This document shows, piece by piece, positions 16,735-25,286 of a stretch of 36,152 bases of DNA. The notes beneath the pieces are model-generated. The model was not told where the DNA came from and ran no database searches. It was given only the letters and a program-made list of their open reading frames with translations. A program made the translations under genes and the position numbers. Position 1 is the stretch's first letter. Every line of letters starts with the position of its first letter. The stretch comes from Candidatus Solibacter usitatus (lineage in GTDB: Bacteria; Acidobacteriota; Terriglobia; Bryobacterales; Bryobacteraceae): contig JACRBC010000008.1 in the NCBI GenBank assembly GCA_016213245.1, forward strand, positions 1 through 36,152, read 5' to 3'.

Positions 16735-17301
16735 TCAGCCTCGCTTCCGGCGGGTCCCCGTCAATCGCGTGGAGACGGCCGTTTCGGCCCGCTTCCGCGC
16801 CTGCTCCACCTCCTGCGCGCGCAGCACCTGGCAGTGTGCGCAGTAGCCGCCCACCTCGGTCCGGGCGATCAGGATCTGGAAGCCGAAGTGCGCCTCCACC
16901 TGCCGTCGCAGCCTGTGCAGCGGGTCGCCGAAGAACTCCTCCACCTTGCCGCACCGCAGGCAGATGATGTGGGCGTGTTCCTGCTTGGTTCGCGTTTCGT
17001 AATAGTGCTGGTCGCCGGTGTAGTGCATCAGGTCCAGCTCGTCCACCAAGCCGCCTTCCTTCAGCAGCTTGAGTGTGCGGTAGACGGTGACGCGGTTGAG
17101 CTTCGGGTCCTTCTGGTGCGCCAGTTGGTACAGGCTCTCGGCGTCCAGGTGCGCCCCGGTCTTGTCCAGCAGTTCCAGCAGGAGCTGGCGCTGGCGGGTC
17201 AGCCGGATCCCACGCTGCTTCAGCGAATCTTTCGATATGCCTGACTCGGTGTGCGCCGTCATCACTGCTTCTGCTCGGAAACCTCCTGTCAACTTTACCA
17301 T
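16735..17301 (-). CDS. Fur-family metal- or peroxide-responsive repressor
   Basis: The 188-residue protein has the Fur winged helix at about 25-100 (RLTRQRQLLLELL, then NRVTVYRTLKLL) and a dimerisation/metal domain with HAHIICLRCG (C114, C117) and CAHC (C154, C157). These two CXXC pairs make the structural zinc site found in Fur, PerR and Zur. The extended C-terminal tail of about 30 residues is basic (TRRKRG). Which metal or signal it senses cannot be told from these motifs. The ATG at 17301 with GGAGGGG four to five bases upstream is preferred over an internal ATG at 17262. The divergent sigma factor begins only 20 bases away, so the regulator could control both. No Fur-box-like dyad was clear. 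Confidence 0.9.
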   Translation of the reverse strand: MVKLTGGFRAEAVMTAHTESGISKDSLKQRGIRLTRQRQLLLELLDKTGAHLDAESLYQLAHQKDPKLNRVTVYRTLKLLKEGGLVDELDLMHYTGDQHYYETRTKQEHAHIICLRCGKVEEFFGDPLHRLRRQVEAHFGFQILIARTEVGGYCAHCQVLRAQEVEQARKRAETAVSTRLTGTRRKRG

Positions 17302-17321
17302 GGCCCCTCCAATCGTCTATC

Positions 17322-17855
17322 TTGGCCTTGAACCCCGTGCTCTCAGAATCTCTCCGGGACGAGACCGCCGGCCTGTTGCGCGAAAGGATCTTCCGCTTCG
17401 CGGCATCTCGTATGTCGAGGGAGGCGGCCGAGGACGTGACGCAGGAATCCATGCTGCTGCTCCACGAAAAGTACGCGCACCTGACCGATCCGGCTGAACT
17501 CCTGCCCCTCGCCTTCCAGATCGTTCGCTTCAAGATGGCGGCGGCGGTTCGAAAGACCATCAGGCGCGGCGAGCGCCGCGCCGTACCCGTCGAGGACCTG
17601 CCCATTGCTTCTCAAGCCGACGATCCCGAACGCGCGGCGGCGCGCTCGGAGTTGCGGCGCAGGCTGCTGGATGCCATCGCCGGCCTCGGCGAGCGCTGCC
17701 GCGAGATCTTCCGCCTGAAACTGCTCGGCCGCGGCTTCGACGACATCCGCATCCACTTCCGCATCGACTCCATCAACACCATCTACACCTGGGACGCCCG
17801 CTGCCGGAAGTCGCTGCTGGAACGCATCGGCGGAAGCTGGGAGGTGAAGCGATGA
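17322..17855 (+). CDS. ECF-like RNA polymerase sigma factor
   Basis: This is a 177-residue sigma-70-family protein with only regions 2 and 4. Region 2 (about 18-55) contains RIFRFAASRMSREAAEDVTQE, the helix that binds the beta-prime clamp and opens the -10. Region 4 (about 115-172) contains LDAIAGLGERCREIFRLKLLG followed by a helix-turn-helix-like segment. The start is uncertain: TTG at 17322 is used, TTG at 17328 and GTG at 17337 are alternatives, and none has a good ribosome site. The stop overlaps the ATG of the next gene (ATGA, 17852-17855), so sigma factor and partner are made together, as in sigma/anti-sigma pairs. The gene is divergent from a Fur-family gene 20 bases away. Confidence 0.82.
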   Translation: MALNPVLSESLRDETAGLLRERIFRFAASRMSREAAEDVTQESMLLLHEKYAHLTDPAELLPLAFQIVRFKMAAAVRKTIRRGERRAVPVEDLPIASQADDPERAAARSELRRRLLDAIAGLGERCREIFRLKLLGRGFDDIRIHFRIDSINTIYTWDARCRKSLLERIGGSWEVKR

Positions 17856-18862
17856 ATCCGCCGCTGACCCCCGAGCGCGCCGAACTCCTGCTGGGCGGCT
17901 TCGCCACCGGCACGCTGACGCCTGCCGAGCACGCCTCGCTCATGGCCGCCGCCATGGCCGATCAGCGCGTCTTCGACGCCTTGATGGACGAAGAGGCGCT
18001 GCGCGACGCTCTTGCCGACCCGCAGACACGGGCCGGACTCATCCGCGCCCTGGCGCCCGCCCGCACTCGCCTCTGGCGCGCCCCCTGGCCCTGGGCAGCG
18101 CTGGCCACGGCCGCCGCCGCGGTCGCCGTTTTCGTCCTGCTGAGGCCGCAGCAGCCGCTGCGCACCGCCGCGCCCGCCGCGCCGCAACAGATTGCCCAGA
18201 ACCTGCCCCGTGTCGAGCCGCAACCCGTGGAGATCCCCGTCCCCGCCCGGCTGACACTCCAGCCCGAGACCGAGCGCGCCAGGACCAAGGACTTGAACAA
18301 GGCCGATGCCCTGCCGGCCGCCGCGCCGGCCCCGCCGGCCGAAATGCGGCAGCGGTTGGAGGACGACAGGGCCGCGCGCCCGCTCGCCGCGCCCGCTCAG
18401 CCCGTCGCGCTGGAAGAAGTGGCCGCAACACCGGCCCCTGGACGAGTCGAGGCCAGGAAAGATCAGGCCGCCGGGCCGCTGGTGGTCGCCCTCGCCTTCC
18501 AGCAACCCGACGGCGCCTGGAAAGCCCTGGACCCCGGCGCGGCCGCTCCCTCTGGCCGCGGCCTGCGCCTGCGCGTGACCAGCGAACGGAACGGCATCCT
18601 GTCGTTCAACCCTCCCCTGGCGCCGCCGGCGCCCGTTCAGGCGGGCGAACCGCTCACCGTCATCCTACCCGGCCGTCCGGCGGGGGAGTTGGCGTTCCGC
18701 GTCTCCCTCGCGCCGCCGCTGGGCGGCGCCGCCGAAAGCGCCGCCCCCGTCTTCAAGGCCCGCGCCGCCGCCGATGCGGCAGTGGGCAACCTGGCCGCGG
18801 GCGCTCCCGCCCGCCGCGACAGCGAGATCCTCGTGAAAGACATCCGGCTCAAAATCGAGTGA
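17852..18862 (+). CDS. Predicted membrane anti-sigma-like protein
   Basis: The 336-residue protein starts at the ATG overlapping the sigma-factor stop. The N-terminal 75 residues (TPERAELLLGGFATGTLTPA, then DALMDEEALRDALAD) look like the cytoplasmic sigma-binding part of an anti-sigma factor, though no zinc HXXXCXXC is visible. A single helix follows at about 78-97 (PWAALATAAAAVAVFVLL). The rest, inferred to be periplasmic, is rich in Ala and Pro (about 105-215) and ends with a compact, probably beta-rich domain (about 215-336). The anti-sigma role rests on topology and coupling with the sigma gene, not on a diagnostic motif. The VIT/vWA gene follows after 58 bases. Confidence 0.7.
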   Translation: MNPPLTPERAELLLGGFATGTLTPAEHASLMAAAMADQRVFDALMDEEALRDALADPQTRAGLIRALAPARTRLWRAPWPWAALATAAAAVAVFVLLRPQQPLRTAAPAAPQQIAQNLPRVEPQPVEIPVPARLTLQPETERARTKDLNKADALPAAAPAPPAEMRQRLEDDRAARPLAAPAQPVALEEVAATPAPGRVEARKDQAAGPLVVALAFQQPDGAWKALDPGAAAPSGRGLRLRVTSERNGILSFNPPLAPPAPVQAGEPLTVILPGRPAGELAFRVSLAPPLGGAAESAAPVFKARAAADAAVGNLAAGAPARRDSEILVKDIRLKIE

Positions 18863-18920
18863 AAGGAAGCCGCGTCATGCGGCATCTCCCAGGTGCAAGT
18901 TCACCTCAGGAGATTGCCAC

Positions 18921-21218
18921 ATGCCACGAATCGACTTCGCACTCGCCCCAGCCGCCTTCCTCGCCGCGGGCCTCGTGCTCGCAGGCTCCGGCCCCACGCC
19001 CTCCGCCCAGCGCCGCGAGGCGCAATCCGCCCTGCCCGGCGATGTCACGGAAGGCTCGCTCATCCGCACCGATCCCTACGGCAGCCACACCGGCGAACGG
19101 TGCCCGCTCAAGCACACCGCCGTTGACGCCTCCATCTCCGGCTTCCTGGCGCGCGTGACGGTGACCCAGGAGTTTGAGAATAACTCGCCCGATCGCATCG
19201 AGGCCGTCTATACTTTCCCTCTGCCCCGTCTGGCCGCCGTCGACGACATGACCATGGTGGTGGCGAGCCGCACCATCAAGGCTGAAATCAAGCGTCGCGA
19301 CGAGGCGCGCCGCATCTTCGAGCAGGCCCGCAACCAGGGGCGCACCGCCGCCCTGCTGGAGCAGCAACGGCCCAACATCTTCACCCAATCGGTCACCAAC
19401 ATCGATCCGGGCGCCAAAGTCCGCGTCACCATCAGCTACGTCGAGACCCTCAAGTACGAGGAGGGCGCCTACGAATTCTCCTTCCCCATGACCGTCGGCC
19501 CGCGCTACACGCCCGCCTCCATGAACCCCGCCGATGCCCAGGCCATTGTGCCCAAGTACGCGCCGCCGGAGACCCGCGCCGGCCACGACCTGTCGCTATC
19601 GGTGAAACTCGACGCCGGCGTGCCCATCGACGCGCTCACATCGAAGACGCACGAGGTCGACGTCCAGCGCCCCTCCTCTCACCAGGCCGTGCTGGCCCTG
19701 AAGCAAAAGGCCGTGGTCCCCAACAAGGACTTCATCCTGCGCTACGACGTCGCCGGTGCCCGCATCGAGGACGCCCTGCTGACCCACAACGCGGACCGCG
19801 GCGGCTTCTTCACCCTCATCCTCCAGCCGCCCGAACGCGTCACCACCGAAGACGTCACGCCCAAGGAACTGGTCTTCGTCATCGACACCTCCGGCTCCAT
19901 GAGCGGCTTCCCCATCGAAAAGGCCAAGGAGACCATGCGCCTGGCGCTGGCCGGGCTCTACCCCCGCGATACCTTCAACCTGATCACCTTCTCCGGCGAC
20001 ACGCACCTGCTCTTTCCGCAGCCCGTCCCGGCCACCAGCGCCAATCTGGAGGCTGCGCAGCAGTTCCTGGCCGGACGTCGCGGCGGCGGCGGCACCGAAA
20101 TGATGAAGGCCGTGCGCGCGGCGCTGGCCCCCAGCCCCGATGACACCGGCAAGATCCGCATCGTCTGCTTCATGACCGACGGCTACGTCGGCAACGAGGC
20201 CGAGATCATCGCCGAGGTCAAGCGCCACTCCGAGGCGCGCGTCTTCAGCTTCGGCATCGGCAGTTCTGTGAATCGCTACCTGCTCGACAAGATGGCCGAA
20301 GAGGGCCGCGGCGAGGTGGAATACGTCGGCCTGAACGACGACGGCTCCGCCGCCGCCCGCCGCTTCCACGAGCGCGTCCGCAACCCGCTGCTCACCGGCG
20401 TCACCGTCGATTGGGGCGGGCTGGCCGTCTCCGGCGTCTACCCCAAACGCATCCCGGACCTGTTCAGCGCCAGGCCCGTCGTCATCCACGGCCGCTATCT
20501 CAGCCCCGGCTCCGGCGCCGTGGTGCTGCGCGGCAGCATGTCCGGCCGCCCCTTCACGCGTACCCTGCGCGTCGAGTTGCCTGCCCGGCAACCCGCCAAC
20601 GACGTGCTGGCCACTCTCTGGGCCCGCTCGCGCGTGGAGGACCTGATGCACTTGAACCCCAACGCGCCCGATGAAGCCGAAGTCACCCGGCTCGGCCTCG
20701 CCTTCCGCCTGATGACCCAGTACACTTCGTTTGTCGCCGTCGAGGAGCGCACCGAGATCCGCAACGGCCAACCGGTTCGCATCCAGGTCCCGGTCGAAAT
20801 GCCGGAGGGCGTCAGCCACGAGGGCGTCTTCGGCCGCCAGGACGCAGCCATGGGCGGCCCGGTGGCCCGCAAGATGGCTCTCAACATGCCCGCGGCGTCG
20901 CCTTCCTTCGTTGCGCAGGAATCCATCGCCATCCCGAAGATCGAAGACCGGCGCGCGCCGGAGTGGGACCGCCACGAGAACAAGCTCGATGCGCGCCTCA
21001 CCGCGCTCGCCGCCTCCGCTTCTGACTCCTCGCAAAGGGTTGAGGTGGAGATCTGGCTCACCGAGGCGACCGCCGAGGTCCTCGACGCCCTCAAGAAGCT
21101 CGGCTTCGAGCACACGCTCCCGCCCAAGGTCGCCAAGATCCGCACCGGCCGCATCCGCATCGACCGGCTCGCCGCTCTGGCGCGGCTCAAGGAAGTGCTG
21201 GCCGTCCGTGCCAAATAG
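18921..21218 (+). CDS. Secreted VIT and von Willebrand factor A domain protein
   Basis: The 765 residues start with a signal peptide (about 7-30), then a VIT domain (about 60-185, with VTVTQEFENNSPDRIEAVYTF). A vWA domain (about 315-490) has a complete MIDAS: D322-T-S324-G-S326 in VIDTSGSMSG, then GGGTEM and FMTDGYVGN. A long C-terminal region (about 500-765) resembles the tail of inter-alpha-trypsin-inhibitor-like bacterial proteins. The intact MIDAS implies metal-dependent binding to another protein or matrix partner. There is no sortase motif or C-terminal anchor. AGGAG upstream of the ATG at 18921 supports the start. It lies 58 bases after the sigma/anti-sigma pair and may be controlled by it; no promoter was resolved. 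Confidence 0.88.
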   Translation: MPRIDFALAPAAFLAAGLVLAGSGPTPSAQRREAQSALPGDVTEGSLIRTDPYGSHTGERCPLKHTAVDASISGFLARVTVTQEFENNSPDRIEAVYTFPLPRLAAVDDMTMVVASRTIKAEIKRRDEARRIFEQARNQGRTAALLEQQRPNIFTQSVTNIDPGAKVRVTISYVETLKYEEGAYEFSFPMTVGPRYTPASMNPADAQAIVPKYAPPETRAGHDLSLSVKLDAGVPIDALTSKTHEVDVQRPSSHQAVLALKQKAVVPNKDFILRYDVAGARIEDALLTHNADRGGFFTLILQPPERVTTEDVTPKELVFVIDTSGSMSGFPIEKAKETMRLALAGLYPRDTFNLITFSGDTHLLFPQPVPATSANLEAAQQFLAGRRGGGGTEMMKAVRAALAPSPDDTGKIRIVCFMTDGYVGNEAEIIAEVKRHSEARVFSFGIGSSVNRYLLDKMAEEGRGEVEYVGLNDDGSAAARRFHERVRNPLLTGVTVDWGGLAVSGVYPKRIPDLFSARPVVIHGRYLSPGSGAVVLRGSMSGRPFTRTLRVELPARQPANDVLATLWARSRVEDLMHLNPNAPDEAEVTRLGLAFRLMTQYTSFVAVEERTEIRNGQPVRIQVPVEMPEGVSHEGVFGRQDAAMGGPVARKMALNMPAASPSFVAQESIAIPKIEDRRAPEWDRHENKLDARLTALAASASDSSQRVEVEIWLTEATAEVLDALKKLGFEHTLPPKVAKIRTGRIRIDRLAALARLKEVLAVRAK

Positions 21219-21292
21219 GCGCTCCGCAAAGCCGGGGCAGGGAGGTCGTTGCCCTTGCTACAATCTCCCTGCACCCACTTTGTGAGGACACC

Positions 21293-22045
21293 ATGGCGGA
21301 AGCAGTCTGCAAGCTCTGCGGCGGCGTTGGTTGGAGAATCATCAACAGGGACGAACTCTCCGCCGCCGAACGATGCCAGTGCGCCGTCGAAAACCGCGCC
21401 GATGCTCTGACCCGCCGCGCTCGCATCCCCGTTAACTACGCCACCGACAGCTTCGACAACTTCTCCAACCGCGGCTCGAAGGACCTCGCCCAGATCCAGA
21501 TTTTGCTGGCCGGCTACTGCAAGGAGTACCCGGCCGTCAATCCGCCCGGCCTGCTCTTCATCGGCGAGCCTGGCACCGGCAAGACCCATCTCGCCGTCGC
21601 CGTCATCCGGCGCTTGATCGAGAACGGCTTCGAGGCCGTCTTCTTCGGCTACCAGCAGCTTCTGGACCGCATTCGCGCCGGCTACGACCCCCTCTCCGGC
21701 GAGAGCCCGCGGGAAGCCTACCAGGAGGCCCTCGAGGCCGATATCCTGCTGCTCGACGACCTCGGCGCCCACCGCGTCACCGATTGGGTCGAGGACACCG
21801 TCACCTCCATCATCACCTACCGCTGCAACGAGCGGAAACCCATCATCGCCACCACCAACTGCCCCGACCCCGACATGGGCGTCAGCAACATTGAAAGGTC
21901 TGCCGACGTCGGCGGCCCCGCCCATCTCCTCCACAAGACGCTGGCCGAAAAAATCGGCATGCGCGCCCGCTCGCGCCTCTTTGAGATGTGCCAGATCATT
22001 CGCATGCCCAAGGTGGGCGACTTCCGGCAGGAGCGGCAGCGGTAA
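21293..22045 (+). CDS. DnaC-like AAA+ ATPase with N-terminal zinc finger
   Basis: This is a 250-residue protein of the DnaC/IstB/DnaI group. The N-terminus has a four-cysteine cluster, C6, C9, C28 and C30 (CKLCGGVGWR, then RCQC), as in DnaI-type helicase loaders. The ATPase core has Walker A GEPGTGKT (91-98), Walker B ILLLDD (151-156), a sensor-1 region (IIATTNC, 184-190) and an arginine-finger-like helix RARSRLFEMC (224-233). The family loads the replicative helicase at forks or serves transposition when next to istA. No transposase is adjacent, so a chromosomal helicase-loader role is favoured. It stands alone, 74 bases after the vWA gene. Confidence 0.85.
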   Translation: MAEAVCKLCGGVGWRIINRDELSAAERCQCAVENRADALTRRARIPVNYATDSFDNFSNRGSKDLAQIQILLAGYCKEYPAVNPPGLLFIGEPGTGKTHLAVAVIRRLIENGFEAVFFGYQQLLDRIRAGYDPLSGESPREAYQEALEADILLLDDLGAHRVTDWVEDTVTSIITYRCNERKPIIATTNCPDPDMGVSNIERSADVGGPAHLLHKTLAEKIGMRARSRLFEMCQIIRMPKVGDFRQERQR

Positions 22046-22068
22046 TCCTGGCCTTTTCGGAGGTGAGT

Positions 22069-22461
22069 ATGCACATAGTAGATAGTCGAGAGTTGGAATA
22101 CTACGGGTCTCGCCGGAACCGTTCGCGCGCGTTTGTTCTGGCGAGCGTGATAGTCTTCTTGACGCATTTTCTTGGGATTGCGCTGCTTGTCCGGTGGGGG
22201 TCGATTCTGCCGTGGATTTCGAATCTGACGATCGGCTTTGCCGTTTGGTCGTTGCTCATGACATGGTTCTTCAGCTATCGGAAGTACTCGCGAATCAATG
22301 AGATGTTCGATGCCTGTGGCAGCGATGAAAAGGTCAGAGAATTGCTGGTCTTAGCCTACCGGGGCGTGAGCCAACTCATGATTATTCCAACGCTGGTGGT
22401 GTGCAATCTCTTTGTCGGTCTCGCCTGGGCCGCAGCCGCGCTCAAGAAAGCCGGCGGCTAG
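22069..22461 (+). CDS. Small three-helix membrane protein, unknown
   Basis: GGAGGTGAG just before the ATG at 22069 fixes the start and gives 130 residues. An upstream in-frame reading inside the DnaC-like gene is rejected. Three hydrophobic stretches are seen at about 22-44, 47-66 and 105-125. The sequence is noticeably less GC-rich than its neighbours and uses codons such as gat, agt, tat and ttg that the flanking genes avoid. This suggests later acquisition or relaxed codon selection. No family is recognised. It begins 23 bases after the DnaC-like stop and ends seven bases from the convergent receiver-DUF3052 gene. Confidence 0.7.
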   Translation: MHIVDSRELEYYGSRRNRSRAFVLASVIVFLTHFLGIALLVRWGSILPWISNLTIGFAVWSLLMTWFFSYRKYSRINEMFDACGSDEKVRELLVLAYRGVSQLMIIPTLVVCNLFVGLAWAAAALKKAGG

Positions 22462-22467
22462 CGGGTT

Positions 22468-23247
22468 CTATCCGCCCCGTCGCATCGCGAACAGGCACCC
22501 TGACCACTTCGCGTCGATCGCGCACACCTTGTAGTCCACCCAGTCGCGCGCCAGCGCGTAAGCGCGCACGACGTTCATATCCATGTCGCTCCGGACCCGC
22601 GCTGCCTTTTTCGGCCAGGCGATCCACAGCCGGCCCCGCGGCGCCAGCCGCCGCACAGCCGCGGCGAAGTCGCGCGCCAGTTCGGCCTCCGATTCGCAGA
22701 ACAGGATCGCCAGGTCGGCCGGACCGCGCCCGTCTTCCTCGACCTCCGCCCCCTCCGGCAGTGCGCCCAGTGTGCGCTCAAAGGATTCCGGTGCGTTTAT
22801 CGCGATCGCCCGCTTGCCTGCCACCACGCCCAGCCGTTCCGCCAGCGTCCGGGCGGGATTCCGCGCCATCAACGGGGGCTGGACCGGCTCGGCCACACGC
22901 CGCTTCAATGCTCCCGGGAGGACCTTGGCCAACCCCTCCCACGTGGTGTAGACCGCGTCCGGCAACTCCTGCTTCACCTGCGCCACCTTGCCCGGTTCTC
23001 CGCCCGCAAACACGATCGGCAGCGACCGGCTCGCCTTCCGGTTGCGCAACAGCGCGGCCACACCCCGGCCATGCGACGGCATTCTCTCCAGTGAGATGAC
23101 GAACGCCTCCGGCCCGAACTCCTTCACGCGCCGCAGCGTCTCGCCGGTTGTATGCAGGATGCCCACCGCGTGCCCCAGACGCAGCAACGCCGCGGCGCGC
23201 TCTTCAGCCTCCGCGGCGTTCCAGTGGATCAATAGTATGCGCGCCAT
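22468..23247 (-). CDS. Receiver-like domain fused to a DUF3052 domain
   Basis: The 259 residues divide into an N-terminal receiver-like fold (about 1-115; ARILLIHWNAAEAEERAAAL, then PEAFVISLERMPSHGRGVA, then LPIVFAGGE) and a C-terminal DUF3052 domain (about 130-255). DUF3052 features are LAERLGVVAGKRAIAINAP, GRLWIAWPKKAARVRSDM and VDYKVCAIDAKWSGCLF. In the receiver part the usual phospho-Asp is replaced by Glu (SLERMPSHG) and the first-strand acidic pair is missing, so ordinary phosphorelay is doubtful. The function of DUF3052 is unknown. The gene converges with the membrane protein before it and is read in the same direction as DinB, 30 bases away. Start ATG is at 23247; the ribosome site is weak. 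Confidence 0.8.
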   Translation of the reverse strand: MARILLIHWNAAEAEERAAALLRLGHAVGILHTTGETLRRVKEFGPEAFVISLERMPSHGRGVAALLRNRKASRSLPIVFAGGEPGKVAQVKQELPDAVYTTWEGLAKVLPGALKRRVAEPVQPPLMARNPARTLAERLGVVAGKRAIAINAPESFERTLGALPEGAEVEEDGRGPADLAILFCESEAELARDFAAAVRRLAPRGRLWIAWPKKAARVRSDMDMNVVRAYALARDWVDYKVCAIDAKWSGCLFAMRRGG

Positions 23248-23277
23248 GGCCTGGCCCGGACGCTCCGTACGCCGCCC

Positions 23278-23775
23278 TTATTGGCTGTCGCCGCTCGGTC
23301 CGTAGATGCCCGGCACCTTGGCGCCCATCGGCCGCAGGTAGGCTGAAAGCTGCCCGCGATGATGGATCGAGTGGTGCAGCATCAGGTTCAGGAAATCCAC
23401 CGCCGGCCGCTTCATCATGCCGAAGAAATCCACCTCGCGCGCCAGCGCCTCGCCCGGCATCGCCCGCACCTTGTCGATGGCCTCGGGCAGGTTGGCGTCG
23501 TACCACGACAGCACCGCTTCGGCGCTCGGCGGCGCTTCCTCGATCTGGTCCGGCATCTTGAACTCGCCCGCCAGCACGCCGTTCAGGAAAAACAGCTCGC
23601 TGCCGGTGATGTGGAACGCCAGCTTCAGCGCCGGCATCGACTTGCCGTCCGGCGTGTAGCCGCCCTGCCCCTCCGGAATCGCGGCGATCACCTTCTTGGT
23701 GGTGCCGCGCTCATGCTCATAGCTCGCCAGAATGTAGCCGGCGATAAACTTTGCTTCGTCGTGACTGAATGACAT
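23278..23775 (-). CDS. DinB-family putative metal-dependent hydrolase
   Basis: The 165 residues from the ATG at 23775 form the four-helix DinB/YfiT fold. Metal-ligand histidines are expected at H55 in LKLAFHITGSE and at the late pair in MLHHSIHHRGQLSAYLR, a hallmark of the family. Many members are thiol-dependent transferases or have unknown reactions. A longer reading back to 24192 runs antisense through the PhoPQ-related gene and is rejected. It is followed after 30 bases by the receiver-DUF3052 gene, possibly as one transcript. Confidence 0.87.
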   Translation of the reverse strand: MSFSHDEAKFIAGYILASYEHERGTTKKVIAAIPEGQGGYTPDGKSMPALKLAFHITGSELFFLNGVLAGEFKMPDQIEEAPPSAEAVLSWYDANLPEAIDKVRAMPGEALAREVDFFGMMKRPAVDFLNLMLHHSIHHRGQLSAYLRPMGAKVPGIYGPSGDSQ

Positions 23776-23849
23776 GGTGTGTACTCTGTAAGCCCTCTCT
23801 CCAAACAGTATGATCCACCCAGAGCCGCGAGCGGTAGCGAGCGGGTCCC

Positions 23850-25247
23850 CTACTCCAGCGGCGTGCCCCCCGCCGGCATCTTCGGCGACGGCGCCGGGAA
23901 CGGGTAGACGTCCGGCACCACCTTCACGTCCGTGGTGAATTTCCACGTCCCCCCACCCGGCGTTGCAAACGACAGTTCCACGAAGTTGGCGCTGAAGCCC
24001 TGCACGGGCTTCTCCACCTGGACCACGTACTTCCCATCGGTCGACAGCGCCAGGTCTCTGCTCCGATAGGCCGGGCCGATCTTCTCCAGCCGGAAGTCCC
24101 GCGCGTCGGGGTTCACCGCCCTCCATACCTTCACCGCGCTCGGCTTGTCCTTGCACGTGACAGCGATCTCGCCGTCCTTGCTGATCGTCCACGAAAACTC
24201 CGGCCGCTTCCAGCCCTTCACGATCGACTCATAGTAGACCGCCAAGCTCTCGCCCGCGTCCGACCGCCGCGTCACGCCGTGGTCGGTGTTCGGAACGTAG
24301 CGCAGGTACTTCTCGCCTACCAGGTCCTTGAAATAGAACTGCGAAGAGTCCGGCAGGAAAAACTGGTCGCCCGACGAATTCACGATGTACTTCGGGATAG
24401 TCAACCGCTCCCGGTATTGATAGGGCTCGACGATCTTCATCAGGTCGTGGAACTGCTTCGTTCCGACCCAATCCATCACCCCGTGCTCGACGTAGTCGCC
24501 CACCGAGGGCGCCCAGAAGCCGTAGGCCCGCCAGTGGTGCGTGAATGACGGCTCCATGTTCAGCATGTCGATGACTACCGGCATGATGGCGATCACCCGC
24601 TTGTCCACAATGCCCGCGGTCCACGTCGTCCAACCACGCTTGCTGCCGCCGGTGACCACCCAGCGCGCCACCTTCGTCCTGCCGCCCTGTTCGCTGGCCA
24701 GGAACCCCTCTGTGGCGTCCATCGCCCGCACCGCGCCCTTGGTCATCGGCAGCCGCGCCGGCCAGCGCTCCTCGCCCGTCTCCAGGTATTTCTTCCAGGT
24801 GAAGGCGATGATCGAGTCCTCGGTGCGCTTCCTCTGCTCTCCGAAGAAGCTCAGCGCCTGGTTGGGGATCATCCGCAGCTCCACCGTCACCGTCTTGGTC
24901 TTCAGCGCCATCGAGGCGATGAAGGCGTCGGCCTTGTCCGGAGCCGCGTTGTTGTTGTTCCCGCCGCCGATCATCAGCAGCGCCACGTCGCTCTCCACCA
25001 CGTCCGGCTTCACCACCGTCACCCAGTGCTTCCACTCCGGGCGGTCCACCTCGGCCGTCGTCAGCCACCGCTGCGAAGTCACGTTCAGCACGTACGCCGT
25101 GTACCCCTGCCCGGGGATGGTGCGGGTCAACTCCCACTTGTACGCCGGGTCCGGCTTGGCGACGTAGCGGTCCAGCGCCGTTGCGGTCTTTGGCTGTGCG
25201 AACAGAGATGCCGCCAGCGCTGCGAAAACAATGGAAAAACGTTTCAT
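23850..25247 (-). CDS. PhoPQ-activated pathogenicity-related (PqaA-type) family protein
   Basis: Using the ATG at 25247 with GAGGGAAA upstream, the protein has 465 residues with a short signal peptide (FSIVFAALAASLFAQ). The body has an alpha/beta-hydrolase-like layout. VTGGSKRGWTTW (about 214-225) is the nucleophile-elbow-like GxSxxG. Other family hallmarks are LMIGGGNNNN, YIVNSSGDQFFLPDS and NTDHG. It fits the PhoPQ_related family first named for Salmonella PqaA, which is linked to antimicrobial-peptide resistance. In environmental bacteria the substrate is unknown. It is divergent from kbl across only 39 bases, which must hold both promoters. Confidence 0.87.
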   Translation of the reverse strand: MKRFSIVFAALAASLFAQPKTATALDRYVAKPDPAYKWELTRTIPGQGYTAYVLNVTSQRWLTTAEVDRPEWKHWVTVVKPDVVESDVALLMIGGGNNNNAAPDKADAFIASMALKTKTVTVELRMIPNQALSFFGEQRKRTEDSIIAFTWKKYLETGEERWPARLPMTKGAVRAMDATEGFLASEQGGRTKVARWVVTGGSKRGWTTWTAGIVDKRVIAIMPVVIDMLNMEPSFTHHWRAYGFWAPSVGDYVEHGVMDWVGTKQFHDLMKIVEPYQYRERLTIPKYIVNSSGDQFFLPDSSQFYFKDLVGEKYLRYVPNTDHGVTRRSDAGESLAVYYESIVKGWKRPEFSWTISKDGEIAVTCKDKPSAVKVWRAVNPDARDFRLEKIGPAYRSRDLALSTDGKYVVQVEKPVQGFSANFVELSFATPGGGTWKFTTDVKVVPDVYPFPAPSPKMPAGGTPLE

Positions 25248-25271
25248 GCGGGTTTCCCTCATCATACTCGA

Positions 25272-25277
25272 TATACT
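25272..25277 (+). promoter_or_regulatory. Candidate -10 box for kbl, near-leaderless transcript
   Basis: TATACT ends ten bases before the kbl ATG at 25287. A start about seven bases downstream would leave only a few leader bases. No convincing -35 lies at 17 bp, and no ribosome site is seen. Confidence 0.3.
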
Positions 25278-25286
25278 GGGCCTGTT

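Noticed and set aside
19596-21934. Two long minus-strand frames over the VIT/vWA and DnaC-like genes
   Set aside because: Composition is that of antisense frames; the opposite strand has complete MIDAS and Walker motifs.
23776-24192. Long N-terminal extension of the DinB gene
   Set aside because: It overlaps the PhoPQ-related gene in another frame; the DinB domain begins at 23775.
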